This document shows positions 33,445 to 40,831 of a stretch of DNA of 64,000 bases, piece after piece. The number at the start of each line of letters is the position of its first letter. Position 1 is the stretch's first letter. The notes beneath the pieces were generated by a model. It did no database searches and had not been told where the DNA came from. It was given only the letters and a program-made list of their open reading frames with translations. Origin of the DNA: Enterobacteriaceae bacterium UBA5654 (GTDB lineage Bacteria > Pseudomonadota > Gammaproteobacteria > Enterobacterales > Enterobacteriaceae); NCBI GenBank assembly GCA_002421005.1, contig DIJC01000020.1:138950-202949 (forward strand), in the 5' to 3' direction. The translations under genes and the position numbers were made by a program.

Positions 33445-34881
33445 TTAAGCGGGTTGGGTGACATAGCGGGTGCCAAAACTCGTCCAGCGGGGGATGATGG
33501 CAAAGATAATGGCTAACGCCAGGCATGACAGATTAAACAGCACATACGGCGCGTAATCCATCGTCGCCACACCGAGGGTTTTCGCCATAAACATCCCGGA
33601 TATCGTCCACGGAAACAGCCCTTCCAGCAGGGTGGCCCCGGATTCCATCGCCCGCGACATATTGACCATATGGAGTTTTTTCTCCCGGTAGCAGGGGTCA
33701 TACATGCTCTTGACGATAAAGAAGCTGATCACCGCATTGCCGGTGCAGGCCACCAGGAGCGAACTGGTGCCGATAGTGGCGAGGATCGTTCGCGTAACGG
33801 TGTGGAGCTTCTTCACCAGCCTGCTGAGGATCACCGCCAGGGCACCCGATACGTCCAGCGCCGAGGCGAATATAAATGCACACAGCATGACCACAATCGG
33901 GCCGGTCATCGAGTACATCCCGCCCCGGTTCAGCAGCACATTAATATTGTTGGCCGTGGCCTGGTCCAGCGCTATCGTCTGTATGCCAGGCAGCATCTCC
34001 GATTTAAAGCCGTTGATGGCCGCACTGATAATGTCGGGAAGCGTAATGGCCTGAAACAGCACCGCCAGCACGATGCTGGACAGGGCCGAGGCAACCAGCA
34101 CAATCACCGAGTCCCATTTTTTGATAGCACCCACAAAGACCAGCAGCGCCGGGCAGAGCAGCAGCGGGCTTAGCCAGAACAACTGCGACAGCGCCAGTTT
34201 CATCACCGCAATCGCCGCCATCTGTCCATCGGTGCCGCTCTGGAGGTGACTGCCCAGCACATAAAATCCGCCGCAGGCAATAGCAAAAGCGGGCAGGGCG
34301 GTATAGAGCATATTGCGGATGCTCTGGTACAGGTCAGCCCCGGCAGCAATAGCGGCCATGTTGGTGGTGTCGGAGAGCGGCGAGAGCTTGTCGCCGAAAT
34401 AGGCTCCCGATATCACCGCGCCTGCGGTCACTGGCAGCGACACGTTCATCGCCGAGGCGACGGCCATCAGCGCCACGCCGATGGTGCCCGCCGTTCCCCA
34501 TGAGGTGCCGGTAAAGGTGGAGATGCAGACCGTGACCAGAAACGCGGTCAGGTACAGGTACGCCGGATTGATGGCGGCCAGCCCGTAATACACCATCAGG
34601 GGAATAGTGCCGGAAACCATCCAGCAGCCAATCAGCATCCCGATGGACAGCAGGATAAGAATGGCTGGCACCGCATCTTTAATTTTCCCCACCAGGGCTT
34701 TCATCACCTTATTCCAGCCTCCGCCGTAGTAACGGGCGTAGAAACAGGTGACGATGGTGATGCAGATTAACGTGAACTCGACCGGATAATTCAGCAGGCC
34801 GATACCGGCGGCAAAGAGAATAAAGATCACCGCCAGCAGACCGAGGGCGGAACCGAATGACGGCGCTTTTTGGGCATCCAT
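33445..34881 (-). CDS. NhaC family Na+/H+ antiporter-type transporter
   Basis: Inner-membrane carrier (478 aa) with about 12 hydrophobic segments. Family motifs are FTGTSWGTAGTIGVALM and GAYFGDKLSPLSDTTNMAA (about residues 120-185). NhaC-superfamily members include Na+/H+ antiporters but also amino- and organic-acid exchangers such as MleN and MetT. Its start overlaps the stop of the upstream MetC-like lyase by one base (TAATG), so the two are coupled. Transport of that enzyme's substrate or product is a plausible inference. E. coli K-12 has no gene at this position. Confidence 0.85.
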   Translation of the reverse strand: MDAQKAPSFGSALGLLAVIFILFAAGIGLLNYPVEFTLICITIVTCFYARYYGGGWNKVMKALVGKIKDAVPAILILLSIGMLIGCWMVSGTIPLMVYYGLAAINPAYLYLTAFLVTVCISTFTGTSWGTAGTIGVALMAVASAMNVSLPVTAGAVISGAYFGDKLSPLSDTTNMAAIAAGADLYQSIRNMLYTALPAFAIACGGFYVLGSHLQSGTDGQMAAIAVMKLALSQLFWLSPLLLCPALLVFVGAIKKWDSVIVLVASALSSIVLAVLFQAITLPDIISAAINGFKSEMLPGIQTIALDQATANNINVLLNRGGMYSMTGPIVVMLCAFIFASALDVSGALAVILSRLVKKLHTVTRTILATIGTSSLLVACTGNAVISFFIVKSMYDPCYREKKLHMVNMSRAMESGATLLEGLFPWTISGMFMAKTLGVATMDYAPYVLFNLSCLALAIIFAIIPRWTSFGTRYVTQPA

Positions 34882-36107
34882 TATTCTTCTCCTTGCTGCA
34901 GATCCGCGATGGCGGTAAAGGCCGCGTCGAGGTCGGCGATCAGCAGCGCCGGGCTTTCCTGGCCGACAGACAAGCGGATCAGGCCGGGGGCGATATTGTC
35001 AGCGGCAAGCGCCGACGCGTTGTCGCCCCGGTTGGGGGAGATAATCAGGCTTTCATAGCCGCCCCAGCTACAGCCGATTTTAAACACCCGGCAGGCGTCG
35101 ATAAACCGTTTCACCCGCGCAAAATTGCCGTCGCGAATTTCAAAGGAAAACAGCCCGGAAAATCCCAGCATCTGTCGGCGGATAAGCGCCTGCTGCACCG
35201 GCGTTGCCAGACTGGGATGGCGGATATTGTCCACCTCCGGGCGGGTTTTCAGGTACTCAATCACCTGCAACGTATTCTCCTGATGGCGCTGCATCCGCAC
35301 CGGCAGGGTACGCAGCCCTCGTAACAGCAGCCAGGCGGCGAACGGCGACAGCACCGCGCCCAGTAGCTGGTGGGAGAAATCGCGGATGGCGGTCATTCGT
35401 TGGTGAGAGGTGATCACCGCCCCGGCGATTAAATCGCTGTGACCACCGAGATATTTGGTGCAGGAGTGAATGACGATGTCGAAGCCGAGCGTCAGCGGCT
35501 TTTGAAACAGCGGCGTGGCCCAGGTGTTATCGATAACGGTGGTAATATTGTGCGCCCTGGCAAGCGCAGCGATGGCCGTCAGGTCAACCATGTTCATGGT
35601 CATGGTGCCGGGGGACTCGGTATAAATGACGCGCGTATTGGGTCTGATATAGCGGGCGATCTCCTCCGTCGTGCCTGTTAGCGCCAGGTCATAGCGGACG
35701 TTGAATCTGTCTGCCATTTGTTTGACCAGCGCCAAAGCCGGGCCATAGACATTGTTGGCGAGGATAATATGATCCTCGCTGCGCAGGTTAGCCATCAACA
35801 CCGCGCTGATGGCCCCCATCCCTGAAGCAAAACAGCGGCAGGCCTCGCCGCGCTCAAGCCTTGCCAGCTTTTCCTCCACCATCTGGACCGTCGGATTTAA
35901 CCCGCGCGAGTAAATATAGCGATCGGCCTCATGCTGCATATCATCGCAGTAGGCCTGGTAGTTTTTCTGCACAAACAGGCTGGTCTGGATAATGGGTGGA
36001 CTGACCGCCCCAAAGTAGCGCTCATGCGGCTCATCCAGCCCGGAACAGGCCAGATTATCGTCGGTGGCAAAATCCGCGTTTTTAAGAAGCATATTGCTGA
36101 TTTCCAT
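34881..36107 (-). CDS. PLP-dependent Cys/Met metabolism enzyme, MetC-like lyase
   Basis: Fold-type I PLP enzyme (408 aa) of the Cys/Met metabolism family. The Schiff-base lysine is Lys218 (HSCTKYLGGHSD). CSWGGYESLI (346-355) is the tryptophan signature typical of the cystathionine beta-lyase (MetC) clade. YGPALA (121-126) lacks the Cys typical of methionine gamma-lyase at that loop. It likely cleaves cystathionine, cystine or a related S-amino acid. The start at 36107 follows AAGGGAA; the frame is open to 36302 but that extension is low-complexity and unlike the family. It is the first gene of a two-gene unit with the NhaC-like carrier, divergent from a small XRE regulator. Confidence 0.85.
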   Translation of the reverse strand: MEISNMLLKNADFATDDNLACSGLDEPHERYFGAVSPPIIQTSLFVQKNYQAYCDDMQHEADRYIYSRGLNPTVQMVEEKLARLERGEACRCFASGMGAISAVLMANLRSEDHIILANNVYGPALALVKQMADRFNVRYDLALTGTTEEIARYIRPNTRVIYTESPGTMTMNMVDLTAIAALARAHNITTVIDNTWATPLFQKPLTLGFDIVIHSCTKYLGGHSDLIAGAVITSHQRMTAIRDFSHQLLGAVLSPFAAWLLLRGLRTLPVRMQRHQENTLQVIEYLKTRPEVDNIRHPSLATPVQQALIRRQMLGFSGLFSFEIRDGNFARVKRFIDACRVFKIGCSWGGYESLIISPNRGDNASALAADNIAPGLIRLSVGQESPALLIADLDAAFTAIADLQQGEE

Positions 36108-36497
36108 AGTTAATTCCCTTTTATGTAGCGTATGGCAGGCCGGACAACGCGTAGCGGTGCCCGCAGGCGTTCTGCGCCTGTAAATTTTTGATCGTGATAA
36201 ACGTGAAAGGCTTAAGCCGTACGCGCGGGGCGTGGCGGCCCGGTTTTCACGGTGAGGATGAAATGCGGAAGACAGGCGGCAGGGAAGAGGGTTAACGGAC
36301 ACTCTCCTGCAGCCGTCAGGGAGACGGGCATTGGTGGCTCAGTGGGCATAAACAACTTTCCTTTCAGGCGGCGTTGGTTAATGCGTCCTGTCACTCACGG
36401 CGCGGGGCGTAATGCCCCGGAGTCAGGGGGTTCTTTTGGGGGAGCGGGTATCAGCCTGGTGGGGCTTTCCGTTTACCTCTACCCTTTAAAGCGGGGC
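36108..36497 (-). other. Long 5' region of the lyase-nhaC unit, with a possible leader ORF
   Basis: 390 bp without a recognised gene. On the lyase strand a 45-codon ORF (36349-36212, MPTEPPMPVSLTAAGECPL...) has AAGGA 9 bp before its ATG and ends about 105 bp before the lyase start. Between them lies a 6-bp hairpin (CAGGCG/CGCCTG, 36164-36180). Near 36139-36162 the sequence (GCCGGACAACGCGTAGCGG) looks like a decayed REP unit. A leader peptide is only a possibility. Confidence 0.3.
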
Positions 36498-36520
36498 GAT
36501 TATCCCGTTTTGGGATAATC
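36498..36520. promoter_or_regulatory. Candidate operator of the XRE regulator
   Basis: GATTATCCC-GTTTT-GGGATAATC is a perfect 9-bp inverted repeat with a 5-nt spacer. It lies between the divergent lyase and XRE genes. A related half-site ATTTTGGGATATA lies just downstream at about 36540-36552, next to the regulator start, which suggests cooperative binding and autoregulation. Confidence 0.65.
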
Positions 36521-36568
36521 CTGTAAATGGCTGATATTCGATTTTGGGATATATATCGGATCATACCT

Positions 36569-36796
36569 ATGTCATCTATTTATTCTGATGAATATCAGTT
36601 GGTTATAAAAATCCTCCGCAACGCAAGGCGTGAAAGGGGGTTGACGCAGGCAGCGGTCGCTTCTCAGTTGGGAAAAAAACAGTCGTTTGTCGCAAAAGTT
36701 GAGGGGGGAGAGAGGCGGCTGGATATCGTGGAGTTCGTGCATATCTGTCGCTTATTAGCTATCGATCCGTGCGTGATTCTCAATGAAATGAAATAG
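36569..36796 (+). CDS. Small XRE-family helix-turn-helix regulator
   Basis: 75-aa Cro/C1-type repressor consisting of little more than one helix-turn-helix domain. LTQAAVASQLGKKQSFVAKVEGGERRLDIVEF is the core. No ligand-binding domain is present. The start at 36569 (MSSIYSDEYQ) is chosen because the alternative at 36527 would put the N-terminus over the second operator-like repeat. It is divergent from the lyase-nhaC unit, which it probably controls together with itself. Family assignment is firm; targets are inferred. Confidence 0.82.
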   Translation: MSSIYSDEYQLVIKILRNARRERGLTQAAVASQLGKKQSFVAKVEGGERRLDIVEFVHICRLLAIDPCVILNEMK

Positions 36797-36899
36797 GCGA
36801 TTGAGTCTCTGCCCTGGCGGGGGCCGTGCCTGCGCGGTGCCGGACTGGCGATGACGCTGCCTGGCCTGCGCAATAAACCAGCATCCGGTTGCCCCTGGC
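36797..36899. other. Spacer between the XRE gene and ffs
   Basis: About 100 bp with no gene or clear terminator; it resembles the region upstream of ffs in other enterobacteria. Confidence 0.4.
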
Positions 36900-36928
36900 T
36901 TGCAATTGCCGACCACAGCAGTGATAAT
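36900..36928 (+). promoter_or_regulatory. Promoter of ffs
   Basis: TTGCAA (36900-36905), 17 bp, GATAAT (36923-36928). A start near 36935 leaves a short 5' precursor before the mature 4.5S RNA, matching known RNase P processing. Confidence 0.75.
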
Positions 36929-36960
36929 GCGCCTGCGCGTTGGTTAACAACGCTCTCAAT

Positions 36961-37074
36961 GGGGGCTCTGTTGGTTCTCCCGCAACGCTACTCTGTTTAC
37001 CAGGTCAGGTCCGGAAGGAAGCAGCCAGAGCAGATGACGTGTGTGCCGGGATGTAGCTGGCAGGGCCCCCACCC
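36961..37074 (+). ncRNA. ffs: 4.5S RNA (signal recognition particle RNA)
   Basis: A 114-nt RNA that folds into one long hairpin closed by GGGGGCTCTG at the 5' end and CAGGGCCCCCACCC at the 3' end. The apical SRP domain IV has the tetraloop and internal loops read as AGGTCCGGAAGGAAGCAGCC. It binds Ffh to form SRP. It is nearly identical to E. coli ffs, with a few changes in the stem. It is located on + between the XRE gene and the low-GC gene pair. Confidence 0.98.
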
Positions 37075-37328
37075 AATTCTGCAAAGCCATTTTTCCGCGT
37101 TAAACCGGTTTCTTCATCAATTCAAAACTGTCGCGCCTTCAGATTATTTATTTCTTAATCCGGTAATCATATTTTATTGTCACGGAAACGCAGTAAATCC
37201 TTCATCCTTTTGTCATAAAAGCCCGGCAGAATAATAATGGGATTAGATTTCGGGATAAAGCATTCAGATAATTTATCTACCCAACGATAACTCACTTTTT
37301 ATATTACCTGCCACGGGAAGCGTTAACC
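37075..37328. other. AT-rich gap between ffs and the RHH-like gene
   Basis: 254 bp, clearly more AT-rich than the surrounding backbone (for example around 37140-37220). I see no gene; it must hold the promoter of the following pair. Confidence 0.5.
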
Positions 37329-37577
37329 ATGACCCATGTAGTCCTGAATGTCAAAATTGATGAAACGCTTAAAGACAGGCTTCGTCAGTATGCAGAAGCA
37401 AATAATGAAAACTTAAGCACGACCACGGAAAAGCTACTGATCACGGCATTTGACGTCGTTGATGATGCGGATATCCAGGAAGATGACATCGACAGTCAGC
37501 ACACTGAAGAAGAGCCATCCCCGCTGACTTCTAAAGAAATCAAAGCATTACGAAAAATCCTCAAGAAGAAAAAATGA
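37329..37577 (+). CDS. Small protein with a ribbon-helix-helix-like N-terminus
   Basis: 82 aa. The first 45 residues (VVLNVKIDETLKDRLRQYAEANNENLSTTTEKLLITAF) have the strand-helix-helix pattern of CopG/Arc repressors. An acidic linker (DDADIQEDDIDSQHTEEEP) and a basic helix ending KALRKILKKKK follow. The stop overlaps the next gene's start (ATGA), so the two are coupled. It resembles an antitoxin or an autorepressor, but I do not recognise a named family. Composition is lower in GC than its neighbours, hinting at transfer. Confidence 0.65.
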   Translation: MTHVVLNVKIDETLKDRLRQYAEANNENLSTTTEKLLITAFDVVDDADIQEDDIDSQHTEEEPSPLTSKEIKALRKILKKKK

Positions 37578-37789
37578 AACCACAAACGTCGGTAGCGCGA
37601 AATTATAAAGAGGCCTGCGAGTTGCTACGCTCCGGGAATGTGAAACAGGTTCGTCTTAACTGGAATGTGGGTAGCGATGAGTTTTTTCGTATTGCGTCAG
37701 ACTGGTGCGATACCGGCGCAAAAATTAAAAAAGAGGGCGGCAGTTTTATTATCTCGCTGAAGGGATTCCCCATTCCTCCCCAGTTATAA
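37574..37789 (+). CDS. Uncharacterised 71-aa protein coupled to the RHH-like gene
   Basis: I do not recognise this protein. Its layout (helix with CELL, strand VKQVRLNW, helix DEFFRIASDWCDTG, strand AKIKKEGGSFIISLKG) loosely resembles the beta-alpha-beta-alpha-beta fold of TusA/SirA-like proteins. It lacks the N-terminal CPxP cysteine motif. It overlaps the preceding gene by 4 bp. It could be the second partner of a two-component module. A terminator lies about 95 bp downstream. Confidence 0.6.
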   Translation: MKPQTSVARNYKEACELLRSGNVKQVRLNWNVGSDEFFRIASDWCDTGAKIKKEGGSFIISLKGFPIPPQL

Positions 37790-37882
37790 TACCGCGTCAT
37801 TAAAGTGAAATTATTCACGGCGATAATGACCGCAATAAGAAAGCGATATGACCACCTCATCTTGTACAGGGAAGAAATTTAA

Positions 37883-37912
37883 GGCGGGCCGCGAGGTCCG
37901 CCGTTATTTTAT
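37883..37912 (+). terminator. Terminator of the two-gene unknown unit
   Basis: 8-bp stem GGCGGGCC/GGTCCGCC with a GCGA loop, followed by GTTATTTTATTT. It may also serve the convergent flavin reductase gene. Confidence 0.8.
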
Positions 37913-37920
37913 TTGCTGAT

Positions 37921-38466
37921 TCAGGATACTTTGGTGAATAACTTCTGGCGATTGATCACCTCGCCGTCGGTGCGGAACTTCCCGTCTCCCGCGTAGTGCA
38001 GGGTCTGTGGCCATGCGGGTCTGGGATTCACGCGGGCAGCCACCACTTCAAAAATAAAAAAGTTATAGCGATCGACCATCGCATCGTCGTACAGCCGACA
38101 CTCAAAATTACCGTGACATTCCGCGATCGACGGCGCGCTCACCTGCTCGCTTTTCTCTGCCGTCAGCGAAAAGGCCTCAAACTTCTCGGTGTCGTCGCCG
38201 CTACAGTTGCCGATTTTTGCCACCGTATCCGCTATCGCTGCGTCCGGCAGATTGATGACGCATTCGCCGCTCTGACGGATCAAATCAAAGCTGGCGTTGC
38301 CCGCTGAAATCATGCAGCCCACCAGTGACGGTGAAAACGCCAGAATGGTGTGCCAGCCCAGGGTCATGATATTTTGTCGATCCTGCCAGCGGCTGCTGAT
38401 CAGCACCACCGGACCCGGCTCCAGCCAGTGCCGGACATCCTCTAATGGCCAGTTTTGCTTTTTCAT
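37921..38466 (-). CDS. Flavin reductase family protein (FMN-binding split barrel)
   Basis: 181-aa flavoprotein. The N-terminal PGPVVLISSRWQDRQNIMTLGW and GECVINLP segments fit the FMN-binding split-barrel flavin-reductase/NTAB-like family, which supplies reduced FMN or acts as an oxidoreductase. The start at 38466 follows GAGGAGAT and overlaps the pdeB stop by 4 bp (ATGA), so the two form a coupled operon. There is no obvious partner monooxygenase in the window, and the substrate is unknown. Confidence 0.82.
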   Translation of the reverse strand: MKKQNWPLEDVRHWLEPGPVVLISSRWQDRQNIMTLGWHTILAFSPSLVGCMISAGNASFDLIRQSGECVINLPDAAIADTVAKIGNCSGDDTEKFEAFSLTAEKSEQVSAPSIAECHGNFECRLYDDAMVDRYNFFIFEVVAARVNPRPAWPQTLHYAGDGKFRTDGEVINRQKLFTKVS

Positions 38467-40019
38467 GAAGACGATCTCCTCTCGGCCCATTTAATAAACG
38501 ATTGTTTATCAAGCGCTTTACTGTAAAGCCAGCCCTGACCGTACTGCACGCCGTGTTCACGTAGCCAGGACGCCTGCTGTGGCGTCTCAATACCTTCCGC
38601 CACCATTTCAAGGTTAAGCGTTTTTGCCATCTTTATGATGTACGGCGTGACATTTTTGTACTCCAGCGCGTCGATAAAGGATTTATCGATTTTCAGCAGA
38701 TCGGCCTCGATCTCCTGCAAATAGCTCAGGCTGGAAAAGCCGGTGCCGAAATCATCAATGTATATCGCGTGACCGCTCGCCCGGTAGCGGGCAATGAACG
38801 GCGCGCTGATCTCAGGGTCGGCAAAGCTGCGCTCGGTCAGCTCAAGCGCAATCTGAGCTGGCTGAACCTGCCAGTGTATGAGCTGTGCGGCCAGCAGCGT
38901 TGGCAGGGAAGGGGAGATCAGATCGCTGGCGGCGATATTAATTGAAATGTGCCGGTGCGGGTGCTGGTGCAGCCATTCGCCCAAATCCGCGAAAACCTGT
39001 TCAATAATCAGCTCGGTAAGCGGCGCCATCAGGCCAGTCTGTTCGGCCAGCGCGATAAAAATATCCGGCGACAGAAACGAGCCGTCGGGCTGCTGCCAGC
39101 GGGCCAGCGCTTCAGCGCCCACCAGCTCGCCGCTGTTCAGCGACATAATCGGCTGATAATGTACCGTAATATCCCGTGAGCGGATCGCATCCTGCAAACG
39201 CTGTCGCGGCGACTGAAGCCGCCTCTGGAGCCGCAGGATCAGCCAGGCCGCCAGCAGGCTGATGGAGCCACCGAAGGGCAGCCAGTACAGCAACTGCTGC
39301 CGCCAGTATTCATCCAGCGGTACGGTGGAAGCCCAGGTCACGGTGGCAATATTCAGATCCGGGTAACGGGTGACATGGTACAGGATGTTGTTCTGGCGAA
39401 ACTGTGTCTGGCCCGTGCGGGCCGCCTCCTGCCAAATACCGTGGGCAAGCGGACTGCTGCTGGCAATCAGCAAATGACTTTTCACGCCGATTAGGGCGAC
39501 GTTGATAGGCCAGGAGCCATAAGGCACGACATCAATTAATGATTCCGGGTCAATCATCACCACGTAGCGGGCGCTGCCCAGCGCGACCATATTTCGCTTG
39601 ATCCCCAGATCGCTTTGCGCGGTATACCAGAAACGATAGCCTTTTGGTGTCATCGCCAGCGGCGGGGAAAACGCTTCGCCTGTGCTCGTGCCTTCGAGCG
39701 ACGAGCAGACCGGCTGCAGCCCATTCATGAAGAGGATTTCCTGAACATAGCGCCGCGTATAGGCGACGCGGCGCATTTCCAGCAGGTGCCGCCCGCTACA
39801 GGAGGTGGACTGAAGAATCTCCAGATTCTGTAACGCGTCTTCAGCCTGATCCGCCACTTTTTCGGTACGCAGCAGCACCCGCGAGGAAAAGCTTTCCAGC
39901 TCGCGGTTAAAAGCTTGTGAGGCGTGTCGCTGCGCCATCCAGACGCTCAGGCTGACCGGCAGGAGGGCGGTGAGGATCAGGAGGCCGGAGATCGGGACGA
40001 TCAGATACCGGGATCGCAT
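38463..40019 (-). CDS. pdeB: Cyclic di-GMP phosphodiesterase PdeB (YlaB)
   Basis: 518-aa membrane phosphodiesterase. It has an N-terminal helix (about 6-26), a periplasmic CSS-motif sensor domain with a CSS triplet (about residues 40-240; VCSSLEG), a second helix (about 242-262) and a C-terminal EAL domain. Catalytic elements are intact: GAEALARW (EAL), IDDFGTGFSSL and VAEGIETPQQ. It should hydrolyse c-di-GMP to pGpG, with activity set by the redox state of the CSS disulphide as known for the family. It is upstream of and coupled to the flavin reductase, an unusual partner. Confidence 0.94.
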   Translation of the reverse strand: MRSRYLIVPISGLLILTALLPVSLSVWMAQRHASQAFNRELESFSSRVLLRTEKVADQAEDALQNLEILQSTSCSGRHLLEMRRVAYTRRYVQEILFMNGLQPVCSSLEGTSTGEAFSPPLAMTPKGYRFWYTAQSDLGIKRNMVALGSARYVVMIDPESLIDVVPYGSWPINVALIGVKSHLLIASSSPLAHGIWQEAARTGQTQFRQNNILYHVTRYPDLNIATVTWASTVPLDEYWRQQLLYWLPFGGSISLLAAWLILRLQRRLQSPRQRLQDAIRSRDITVHYQPIMSLNSGELVGAEALARWQQPDGSFLSPDIFIALAEQTGLMAPLTELIIEQVFADLGEWLHQHPHRHISINIAASDLISPSLPTLLAAQLIHWQVQPAQIALELTERSFADPEISAPFIARYRASGHAIYIDDFGTGFSSLSYLQEIEADLLKIDKSFIDALEYKNVTPYIIKMAKTLNLEMVAEGIETPQQASWLREHGVQYGQGWLYSKALDKQSFIKWAERRSSS

Positions 40020-40112
40020 AATGGTTCTTCTTTAACGGAGATAAAAACAGGTATCCTGAAAGGATAGCGTTGGTTGCGCTATCGTACATTGATTTTAGCC
40101 AGCGAGAGCGCA

Positions 40113-40829
40113 ATGAAGAAAAGCGAGTTTGTCACTCAGGATTTGCTTAGCAAAATATATCAGAACGAGGAAGCGGGTCCGCGCAAGCTTGCCCCGGAGC
40201 GCCAGCTTGCGCAGGAATACGGCGTCTCGCGATTTACCATCCGTCAGGCGCTGGAAAGGCTGGTTAAAATCGGCGTCGTGCGTATCGTGCAGGGGTCCGG
40301 GATCTGGATCAACGAGTCGGCGCGCAATAATCCGCTGGTGTATAACTCGATCACCGAAAAGCGCTTCGATCAGATCCGCTTTCGCACCATCAGCCTGCAC
40401 AAGAAACGCCCGGATCGCGACGAGCAGCAGATTTTTGGCATTAGCGAAGAGTCTTTTATCTGGCAGTTTTGTCGGTTGCGCTATGTGGATGACGCGGCGG
40501 TGCAAATTGAAGTCTCACGTATGCCGGTGACCTTTTTTGCCGATCTTAACCAGCAGGTCATTGAACGCTCGCTTCAGCAATACGTTCTTAGCAAGGGATA
40601 TCAAATTTCCCATCTGCTGACCAGCTACCGGGCGGTGAATGTCAGCCGCGAGCAGGCGGCGCTGCTGGGCTGTAAAAAAGGCAGCCCGGCCATGCATATT
40701 AATAATCGCGGTATTTTAAGCGGCGGGCAGGTGTATGAAATCAGCGATATTATCGATATCAATTACACCTGCACTTATGTGATCCCGCATAACCGGGATA
40801 ATCTGGCGTGGCGTCAGGGCGGTGCCTGA
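40113..40829 (+). CDS. GntR/HutC-family regulator (UTRA ligand domain)
   Basis: 238 aa. The N-terminal winged helix-turn-helix (KLAPERQLAQEYGVSRFTIRQALERL) is typical of GntR, and the C-terminal UTRA/chorismate-lyase-like sensor domain (about 90-235) defines the HutC subgroup. It is convergent with the ManD-like gene (2-bp gap) and probably controls it and the PTS gene. The ligand is probably a phosphosugar or sugar acid, inferred from context. The start at 40113 follows GCGAGAG. Confidence 0.87.
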   Translation: MKKSEFVTQDLLSKIYQNEEAGPRKLAPERQLAQEYGVSRFTIRQALERLVKIGVVRIVQGSGIWINESARNNPLVYNSITEKRFDQIRFRTISLHKKRPDRDEQQIFGISEESFIWQFCRLRYVDDAAVQIEVSRMPVTFFADLNQQVIERSLQQYVLSKGYQISHLLTSYRAVNVSREQAALLGCKKGSPAMHINNRGILSGGQVYEISDIIDINYTCTYVIPHNRDNLAWRQGGA

Positions 40830-40831
40830 CC

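Noticed and set aside
34881..36107. Methionine gamma-lyase (MegL) assignment
   Set aside because: The loop carries YGPALA instead of the YGC motif of MGL, and CSWGGYESLI is the MetC-clade signature.
34881..36302. Longer start for the MetC-like lyase (473 aa)
   Set aside because: The extra 65 residues are Arg/Pro-rich and unlike the family; the ATG at 36107 has a good ribosome site.
36252..36518. 88-codon plus-strand ORF upstream of the XRE gene
   Set aside because: It runs over the operator palindrome, has no ribosome site and an unlikely composition.
36881..37234. ORF across ffs (plus strand)
   Set aside because: It overlaps the 4.5S RNA gene completely; a chance open frame.
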